A stretch of 39,488 nt of DNA, from assembly GCA_944327295.1 (NCBI GenBank), contig CALVHF010000013.1, positions 1 through 39,488 of the forward strand. The letters run 5' to 3'. The DNA comes from an uncultured Desulfovibrio sp. (GTDB lineage: Bacteria > Desulfobacterota > Desulfovibrionia > Desulfovibrionales > Desulfovibrionaceae). Every line of letters begins with the position of its first letter. Position 1 is the stretch's first letter. The position numbers were made by a program, and so were the translations under genes. Below the pieces are notes generated by a model. It saw nothing but the letters and a program-made list of their open reading frames with translations, was not told the DNA's origin and did not search any database. Positions 33,543 through 39,488 of the stretch are shown piece after piece.

Positions 33543-34727
33543 TTACTGTCCTTGCAGAGGAATGGTCAGCTCCTTCCTTGGAAGGACAGGGCCCTTGTGG
33601 GAGGCATCCCTGGCATCCAGGCCCTTTACATGCAGCCAGGCTTCCAGATGGTCGGCCACCTGCACATTGTTGCGATCCGCAAAGGGGATGTGCGTGTTGC
33701 CCCTGAGACCGAGATCCGACAGGAAAACAAGCGTGACATCTCCTCCATGCCTGTTCACGGCCTCGACAAACTGCCTGGCCCTGAGGGCTGCAGCCCTCCA
33801 GACTTCGGAATTGTACACCTTGCTCACCTCAGTGGCGACATTGTCGCCAAAGACAATGAGGATGGGCATGCGGGTCAGCTTTTTGAATTCCTGCACCGGC
33901 ACTGTGGGGGTGTCCATGGCTGTGACATGAAGTTCTCCCCTGGGAATGTCTACAGGGATCTCGCCTTCAGGAAAGACGAAGTGGGCGGGTTCATAGGCCA
34001 CTATGCCCTTTACAAATTCCGGGACTTCCAGAGCCGTGGCCCAGCCGTACTGGCCGCTGCGGGAATGGGTCAGCAGTATGGCAGGCCCCGTGCTTCGGAA
34101 GAGCTCGGCCATGGTCCTGCCAAGCGTCATCTTGTCCGGTTCCTGACCCGTATCCGGGGTCTGCTGACGGAAGAACTGATCAAGGCTTGTTCCGTCCAGG
34201 GACTGCTGCACATTGGGAAAGACCGTGGGGCCCTTGGGAGAAATCCACAGCCCCAGACGAAAGGCATCCCAGGCAGCACTTTCATAGAGCGCCGTCGGCG
34301 AGGCAGCCTTGCCAGGACGTGCCAGGGTGCGGCCGGCCCTGCCGCGATGCGGCTGATCGATAATGTACACCGGCCAGTCACGCCTGGTCAGAATGGCCTG
34401 ATACCCTTCCCTGCCGTCAGGTGTGAATTCAAAGGTCTTGCCGGACTGGCCTATGCCATGCCACATGATGATGGGGTAATTGCGTGCGTTTTCGGGGATG
34501 TAGTACTGGGCATAGCCGTGTTCCCCATGAAAGGTCACGCCGTTTTCCAGGGTCTGCACCGTGCCGCCAAAGAAAAAGCTGCCCATGGTCTTGAGGACAA
34601 TGGGTTTTTGGACCGAATCTTTCGCCTGTACGGCCCCGGGCTCGCACAGGCAAGCAAGTGCGCAGAGCATCAAGCCTGCAGCAAGCCCCCGGAAGGGACG
34701 GAGATGGAACTGCTGGGTCTTGTTCAT
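33543..34727 (-). CDS. exported alpha/beta hydrolase
   Basis: Secreted or periplasmic hydrolase of 394 residues from ATG 34727 (GGGAGG upstream). A signal peptide of about 36 residues ends GAVQA. The fold is shown by PIIMWHGIGQSGKTFE (oxyanion region, about 85-100), a nucleophile elbow LLTHSRSGQYGW with Ser in a variant of GxSxG, the acidic residue region ILIVFGDNV and the catalytic His in RGNTHIPFADRNN near the C-terminus. The substrate is unknown; an esterase or lactonase activity is plausible. It is the third gene of an operon with a carboxymuconolactone decarboxylase-like protein (28-base gap) and a cupin, all with signal peptides. Confidence 0.88.
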   Translation of the reverse strand: MNKTQQFHLRPFRGLAAGLMLCALACLCEPGAVQAKDSVQKPIVLKTMGSFFFGGTVQTLENGVTFHGEHGYAQYYIPENARNYPIIMWHGIGQSGKTFEFTPDGREGYQAILTRRDWPVYIIDQPHRGRAGRTLARPGKAASPTALYESAAWDAFRLGLWISPKGPTVFPNVQQSLDGTSLDQFFRQQTPDTGQEPDKMTLGRTMAELFRSTGPAILLTHSRSGQYGWATALEVPEFVKGIVAYEPAHFVFPEGEIPVDIPRGELHVTAMDTPTVPVQEFKKLTRMPILIVFGDNVATEVSKVYNSEVWRAAALRARQFVEAVNRHGGDVTLVFLSDLGLRGNTHIPFADRNNVQVADHLEAWLHVKGLDARDASHKGPVLPRKELTIPLQGQ

Positions 34728-34755
34728 GCAACCTCCCGCGGAGACATGTTTTTTA

Positions 34756-35559
34756 TCATGACTTATTTGCCCCGGCTGCCAGGATGTTGTCGAGAACTTC
34801 CTCTGTCTGCCGTGCCCAGTCGCGGCCAAGCTCGCCGGCAACCACGTCCACAAAGGCCCGCATCTGTGCTTCGGTTAGGCCCATGTTCATGGCGGCATTG
34901 AGATGGAAGCTCAGCTGGCCCGCAGTGCCGCTCATGGCCGAGAGGGCCGAAATGGTGGCAAGCTCGCGGCTCTGCCAGTCCAGATTGTCCCTGTAGAAGA
35001 TGTCTGCAAACAGATGCTCCTTCAGGAAGGAATCTATGGCCGGAGCAAAGAGCTGATAGCCAGACGGCGGAGGAACGGTGTCCCTGCCGCTCAGTGTGGC
35101 CCTGGTCCTTGCACCATAGGCATCGCGGTCCAAATCGTCAGGCATGGGAGTGGGCTCCCGCCCCTGTACGTCGGTCATGCCAGCGGCACGTCGCTCGTTC
35201 AGAAGACTCATGAAGCAATGGATGGCATTGAGACTGCGGGGAAAGCCCGTATAGGCATAGAGCTGTATCAGGACTTCGCTGATCTCGCTGACGGTCAGTC
35301 CGGCATCCAGCCCGCGTATCAGTGCTTTCTTCAGGCGGACCAGATCTCCGTTTGTAGTAAAAATTGACATGACAATAATACTTTTTTGCTTTTCTGTCAA
35401 GCTCTTCTTCGAAATTTTTCTTGCGGAATCTGCTGCCCCTGTCCGGGGGCCGTTCTGGCCTGCCGCAGCGACCGCTCCTGCACAGCACAGTCCTGCCACA
35501 AGCAGCAACAGGACAAGCACTGTTCTCATGGTTCCCTTCTTCACGAAATCCTTCCTCAT
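34756..35559 (-). CDS. exported carboxymuconolactone decarboxylase-like protein, two domains
   Basis: CMD/AhpD-fold protein of 267 residues from ATG 35559 (AGGAGG 11 bases upstream); ATG 35529 with AAGGGA is an alternative. The signal peptide has a hydrophobic core LVLLLLVAGL and cleaves near VAAAG. Two CMD repeats follow. The first, about 50-125, contains GDLVRLKKALIRGLDAGLT and YAYTGFPRSLNAI. The second, about 175-260, contains DNLDWQSRELATISALSAM and GQLSFHLNAAMNMGLT. No CxxC as in AhpD is seen, so a peroxidase role is unlikely. Relatives are usually cytoplasmic; export is unusual. It sits between the cupin and the hydrolase genes. Confidence 0.88.
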   Translation of the reverse strand: MRKDFVKKGTMRTVLVLLLLVAGLCCAGAVAAAGQNGPRTGAADSARKISKKSLTEKQKSIIVMSIFTTNGDLVRLKKALIRGLDAGLTVSEISEVLIQLYAYTGFPRSLNAIHCFMSLLNERRAAGMTDVQGREPTPMPDDLDRDAYGARTRATLSGRDTVPPPSGYQLFAPAIDSFLKEHLFADIFYRDNLDWQSRELATISALSAMSGTAGQLSFHLNAAMNMGLTEAQMRAFVDVVAGELGRDWARQTEEVLDNILAAGANKS

Positions 35560-35604
35560 GATGGCTCAAACCTCCTCTTGCCTTGCTGATGCCTGGTCCG
35601 GGAC

Positions 35605-36117
35605 CTACTTCCGATCGGGCCTTGCCGTGTACTGGGCCTCGGTCACTTCCTCAAGCCAGGTCGTGCTCTTGCCGTCCTTTATCCCTGTAATGGCAATGTG
35701 GGTCATGGAACTTGTGGCCGTAGCCCCGTGCCAGTGCTTCACATGCGGCGGGCACCAGACCTCGTCGCCAGGACGAATTTCCACAACTCTGCCATCGGCC
35801 GTGCCTGTCAGTCCCACGCCGTGCACCACGATGAGGTGCTGACCGGCCACATGGCTATGCCAGAAGGTCCTGGCACCGGGCTCGAAGGTCACAGAGGCAG
35901 CCGTATAGGGTGCGGCCTCCGTGGCCTTGAAGATGCGTTCCACACGCACCCGGCCCGTGAAGGTGGTGGCTGGGCCCTGTGTGGCCGCAAAGCTGCCGGC
36001 TCTGGTCACGGTCTGTGTGGCCTTTGTTGTTTCTGCAGACAGGGTCGTCTGCGGCTGGACAAGCACAAGACCTGCTCCGGCCAGTGCCGTCAGAGCCAGT
36101 ACGCTCAGTGTCTTCAT
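35605..36117 (-). CDS. exported cupin-domain protein
   Basis: Small metal-binding beta-barrel protein of 170 residues, first gene of the operon; ATG 36117 has ACGGAGG eight bases upstream. The signal peptide ends near TTLSA. Cupin motif 1 is FWHSHVAGQHLIVVHGVG, with His and Gln as likely metal ligands; the usual Glu is Gln, as in several relatives paired with CMD proteins. Motif 2 is PGDEVWCPPHVKHWHG, with His. Probably a periplasmic enzyme or binding protein acting on the same compound as the two downstream products. The gene pair cupin plus CMD, often with a hydrolase, is known in other bacteria in cytoplasmic forms. Confidence 0.9.
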   Translation of the reverse strand: MKTLSVLALTALAGAGLVLVQPQTTLSAETTKATQTVTRAGSFAATQGPATTFTGRVRVERIFKATEAAPYTAASVTFEPGARTFWHSHVAGQHLIVVHGVGLTGTADGRVVEIRPGDEVWCPPHVKHWHGATATSSMTHIAITGIKDGKSTTWLEEVTEAQYTARPDRK

Positions 36118-36291
36118 GGGTATAACCTCCGTCGTATCTGGTGGTGCTCTCTTGAGTTCGCATGATGCTGCTCATTTCTGTGGATGAGGTACAGACCACC
36201 TGGGCAGTCTGCTCCTGTCACAGGCCCGGGGCTGCCCAGAACATGTCGGAGCAGCCTTTTCCAGACCCCGCCAGAGCATCGCCTTTCCGTC

Positions 36292-36395
36292 TTGCAGACG
36301 TATTGCAGGTGTCTGACAAAGTCCTGCAAAATCCTGCAACAAGAGGCAAAAGCTGCAAGAATTTGTAGCTAGTACAAAATGACTCCTTGTGCTAG
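36292..36395. promoter_or_regulatory. cluster of TTGCAG/CTGCAA sites and a CTAG palindrome
   Basis: TTGCAG occurs at 36292 and 36303, and CTGCAA at 36324, 36334 and 36353; the steps of 11, 21, 10 and 19 bases are close to whole helical turns. TTGCAGG/CCTGCAA (36303-36309 and 36323-36329) form an inverted pair. CTAGTACAA (36369-36377) and TTGTGCTAG (36387-36395) form a second imperfect palindrome. The cluster lies between the cupin operon and the divergent sensor kinase, and probably holds their operators. Confidence 0.55.
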
Positions 36396-36519
36396 AACAA
36401 GCCATCGTTTTTCGCAAGGCATGCTCCTTGCCCTCTGGGCACTTCTCTCTGTCCTGGAAAGGAGACAGGGGGGCCGGGAAACGACATAGGGGCCCAAACG
36501 GGCCTGCCTGGGAGAAGAC

Positions 36520-38093
36520 ATGTACACAGGATACGATAATGCCGGCAGTCTGCCCGCAAAGGGCGCCAGCAGCACACTGTTCGAGGACGCTCAGGTTCAG
36601 GGGCAAGATTCTCTCAAGTCACAGGGAATCTTTCCCGGACGGGCGTGCAGGCCGGGGCACAGCCATCCTCGGGGAAGAAGCCCGCATGGTATGCCGCCCT
36701 CCTCTCGCGGACGGATTCCCTGATCGTGCAGCTTGTGCTCATCCTTCTCCTTGGCATGAGCGTCCTGCAGATCAGCTCCTTTCTGGTGGTCTGCGACGTG
36801 CAGCTAAGCTACGTGCGCCAGGCAGAAAAAAGCAGGGCCGAATACCTGGTCACCTACTGGACCATTCTCGAGGCCCTGCCGCCCTCCAGACGCGAGGACG
36901 CCCTTGCGCTTCTGCGTGCCTCCGAACGGCCGCAGGGTCTCAGGGAAATGGTGGAGATCTCAAAAGATCAGCCCGACTGGATCATGGAGAAGAACACCCC
37001 TGTCATTGCCCACTTCCTGACCTATGCGAGGGAAGCCCTTGGCACGAACAGTGCCAGCAAGGACACTGCCGTACAGAGGGAACCAGGGATCCTTGCCAGA
37101 ATGCACGAGAACGAAGATCAGTTCTTCACTCCCTACCTGCCATGCTCGAGACAGCCCTGCAGTTTTCGGACGGCACCTGGCTCAGGGTCACCCAGCCCTT
37201 CGATGTGGATGACAAGTTCCTTGTCTGGTCGCAGCGTGTCTTCACCATTGTGGCAGCCCTCATCATGATTGGCATCTGCCTTGTGCTGCTTATACGGGTG
37301 ACACGCCGCTACGGCGCCTGAGCAAGGCCGCAGAACTCTTTGGCCGCCAGCCCGAGCACACAGAGCCCCTGCCCGAAACCGGACCAAGGGAAGTGCGCGA
37401 GGCCGCCTGCTCCTTCAACCGCATGCGCGAGCGCATCTGCGGCAATCTGGCAGCCAGGGATCGCATGCTGGCAGCCATGGCCCATGATTTACGCACGCCG
37501 CTGACGAGACTGCAGCTCAATGTGGAACGGGTGAAGGACAGCGCGCTGCAGAACAGGCTGCAGAACAATATCGACGATATCTCCGGCATCATCAGCCAGA
37601 GTCTGGATCTGACCCGCAGTCTGGACACCGAAGAAGCTCCGACGCGCATCGAGCTCTCCTCCTTTGTGCAGAGCATTGTGGACGATAATGCCGAGACGGG
37701 CACGCAGGTCAGCATGTCCCAGGCCGAAGAGGATCTTTCTCCAATCATTGTGCGGGTCCGCAGGCTCTGTCTCAAGCGCTGCCTGGAAAACCTCATTTCC
37801 AATGCCTGCAAGTACGGAGGCGGCGCCAGGGTGACCCTGACAAGAGACCATGCCCGCTGCACCATCCGCGTTCTGGATGAAGGCCCGGGCATCCCGGAGC
37901 CCCTGCTCGATTCGGTCTTCGAGCCCTTCTTCCGACTGGAGCCGTCCCGCAATAAGGCCCTGGGGGGACGGGCTTAGGATTGACCATTGCCCGCAACATG
38001 GCCCTGCTCAACAATGCTGAGCTCACGCTTGCCAATCGCCCTGAAGACGGTCTGGAAGCCAGACTGAGCCTGCCCTGCGAGGAGGACAACTAA
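36520..38093 (+). pseudogene. sensor histidine kinase, frameshifted
   Basis: EnvZ-like membrane sensor kinase in at least four pieces. ATG 36520 has GGGAGAAGAC just upstream; reaching the main frame would need one base near 36640, or translation may start at GTG 36645. It has a first membrane helix (LIVQLVLILLLGMSVLQ), a periplasmic domain of about 110 residues, a break near 37138, a second helix (VFTIVAALIMIGICLVLLI), a break at 37306-37307, HAMP, the H-box MAHDLRTPLTRLQLN, N-box CLENLISNACKYG, DEGPGIP and FEPFFRLE. A last break follows at a six-G run (37962-37967). Adding one base at each break gives an uninterrupted protein ending GTGLGLTIARNMAL... at 38093. No response regulator gene is next to it. 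Either a recent pseudogene or sequencing undercalls. Confidence 0.82.
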
Positions 38094-38332
38094 CGCTCCT
38101 GAAAATAGGCTGAACGGCAAAGTCTTGCGTAGCATTGGACGAGGTATCTTCAGCTCTCGAACGGCCCTATGCCTGACGCTGGATGTCTTATTGCCGATGT
38201 CGGATTCCTGAAGCTGCTGGACAAAAAACACTCTTTGCCCCTTTGCTCCACACATGAAGGCATCTGATCAGAGCAGGAGGGGGAAGTTTATCTTCTGTTT
38301 TTGAGATATCCGGAACGTGTACCTGATGAAAT
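38094..38332. other. gap between convergent sensor kinase and lysR-type gene
   Basis: No gene or clear terminator is seen in these 239 bases. Confidence 0.4.
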
Positions 38333-39253
38333 TCAACTGATATGCATTGGACTCTTGACTTCAATGCCAGGATAGATTTCCTGCAACTCCTCAAGAAGCA
38401 CGGAAACAAGAGGAGGAAAAGGCTCATTGTTTCGCTGCACAATGAAGTATTCCACATCGGGAATTTCCGTGGGACTCGAAACGATGACCATTGTGCCCAT
38501 CTCCAGACACTGTTCCACACAGCATCTGGGGATAATGGCCAGTCCCGCATCGCACAAGACAAGATTCTTGATGGACTCCATGTCATCGCTGATGATGGCT
38601 GTACGGTTCGGGGGACGCAGGGAATACTTTTTGAGCCAGTTCATGGCAATCTCGTGAATGCGCGTGCCCTTTTCCCGCAGGATGAACTGCTCTTTGGAAA
38701 AATCTCCGGACTCAAGGGCTTCCCTGTGGGCAGAAAAATAGTTTTTGCTGGCAACAATGACACTGGACTCGGCCCTGGCCAGAGTGAAATTCAAGCTGGG
38801 AAAACCGGGCACCCATGGTGCAAAGCCTATGTCCACCAGACCATCCTGTACCAGAGCGGCAATGGTATGGGAATTGCCGAAGCGCAGATGCAGGCTGACG
38901 TCCGTGTATTTGGCTGCAAGTGCCTTGAGGACAGGAGGCAGAAAATAGGTACCCATGACGGAACTGGCCACAATGTCGAGCCTGCCCGTGATATGGCGGG
39001 TACGCAGACCAATATGCCGGATGTCCTCCAGCTGCCTGAAAAGCTCTTCCACCTTCTGCAAAAGCTCCTCGCCCTCGGCTGTCAGCCTGGTATCCTGATT
39101 GGAACGCACAAGGAGCGCACAGCCAAGCTCCCGTTCCAGAGCCTGTATGTGGTGGGTCACCGTGGGCTGCGTCATGAAGAGCTCCTGAGCAGCCCTGGTG
39201 AAGCTGCCGGTTTCCACGACCTTTTTGAAGGAAACAAGATGATCGAGTTTCAC
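38333..39253 (-). CDS. LysR-type transcriptional regulator
   Basis: 306-residue LysR-family regulator, GTG start at 39253 with GGGAGG five bases upstream. The winged helix-turn-helix (residues 1-60) has GSFTRAAQELFMTQPTVTHH and the linker helix LERELGCALLVRS. The effector-binding domain (about 90-300) includes ASSVMGTYFLPPVLKAL and the hinge strand VDIGFAPWV. It resembles the CysL/CbbR-like group (MTQPTVTHHIQALE), but the effector is unknown. It may control a gene to the right of the window, or the nearby exported-enzyme operon; the sequence does not settle this. Confidence 0.93.
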   Translation of the reverse strand: MKLDHLVSFKKVVETGSFTRAAQELFMTQPTVTHHIQALERELGCALLVRSNQDTRLTAEGEELLQKVEELFRQLEDIRHIGLRTRHITGRLDIVASSVMGTYFLPPVLKALAAKYTDVSLHLRFGNSHTIAALVQDGLVDIGFAPWVPGFPSLNFTLARAESSVIVASKNYFSAHREALESGDFSKEQFILREKGTRIHEIAMNWLKKYSLRPPNRTAIISDDMESIKNLVLCDAGLAIIPRCCVEQCLEMGTMVIVSSPTEIPDVEYFIVQRNNEPFPPLVSVLLEELQEIYPGIEVKSPMHIS

Positions 39254-39488
39254 GGAAGCCTCCCTGCACTCCCCTGTGGATACCAGTTACACGCCCCCTG
39301 TATCTTCAAAAGACACAGAAACGCGCTCCTGGGAGATGAAAAAAGTACAGCAAAGAGGTCGTGACGACAACGTTGTCATTGCATCGAAAGATTCAGGCCG
39401 ATGCGCCGAAGGTAACTACTCAGCTCTATTTTATCATGCAATTCTAGGCTATTAGCGCGAGCATTCAGAAAGGAATATTTTGAGCTGA
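39254..39488. promoter_or_regulatory. upstream region of the LysR gene, window edge
   Basis: A perfect 12-base palindrome GACAACGTTGTC lies at 39366-39377, about 110 bases upstream of the LysR start. The last 80 bases are AT-richer than the rest. No gene is seen; a divergent target gene may begin beyond the window. Confidence 0.4.

Overview
The window looks like chromosomal DNA from a GC-rich Deltaproteobacterium, most probably a Desulfovibrionaceae member. This is inferred from the gene order precorrin-2 dehydrogenase / CcsA-HemX-like protein / hemA, the Mn-dependent DHH-type pyrophosphatase and the general style of the proteins; no 16S gene is present. About 26 protein genes, two tRNA genes and several terminators and promoters can be supported. 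Genes lie on both strands in short operons.

Layout. 1-2.1 kb: an AbiE-type toxin-antitoxin module (abiEi frameshifted, abiEii intact) preceded by two related hairpin palindromes. 2.3-13.5 kb: a block bounded by two identical tRNA-Lys(CTT) genes in opposite orientation. It holds dsbD, hslU, a 75-residue unknown protein, an NAD salvage operon (pncA-pncB-nadE) and a D-2-hydroxyacid dehydrogenase. 13.6-19.2 kb: a class A beta-lactamase, ppaC, xerC and an unknown eight-helix membrane protein. 19.8-23.6 kb: a second D-2-hydroxyacid dehydrogenase and the methionine ABC transporter metNIQ. 23.8-30.7 kb: a MATE transporter, the tetrapyrrole operon (precorrin-2 dehydrogenase, CcsA/HemX-like protein, hemA with a Cys-rich tail, a small coupled gene), tilS and a GNAT acetyltransferase. 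30.8-39.5 kb, accessory in character: a hipBA module with broken hipA, a tandem array of about 157-bp units, an operon of three exported enzymes (cupin, carboxymuconolactone decarboxylase-like, alpha/beta hydrolase), a divergent frameshifted sensor kinase, and a LysR regulator.

How the genes work together. pncA, pncB and nadE turn nicotinamide into NAD, apart from the adenylyl transfer step (nadD is not here). metNIQ imports methionine. The hemA operon starts tetrapyrrole synthesis and includes the siroheme-branch dehydrogenase. The last region has two toxin-antitoxin-type relics and an exported enzyme set whose intergenic region carries a dense cluster of repeated half-sites.

Most notable points: (1) at least six apparent single-base losses, mostly in short homopolymers, all in abiEi, hipA and the sensor kinase and none in the roughly 20 kb of other genes; (2) the helically spaced TTGCAG/CTGCAA sites; (3) the 157-bp structured repeats; (4) the three-enzyme exported operon; (5) the Cys-rich HemA tail; (6) the palindromes upstream of abiE. 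All functions are read from sequence features by eye; no database search was possible.
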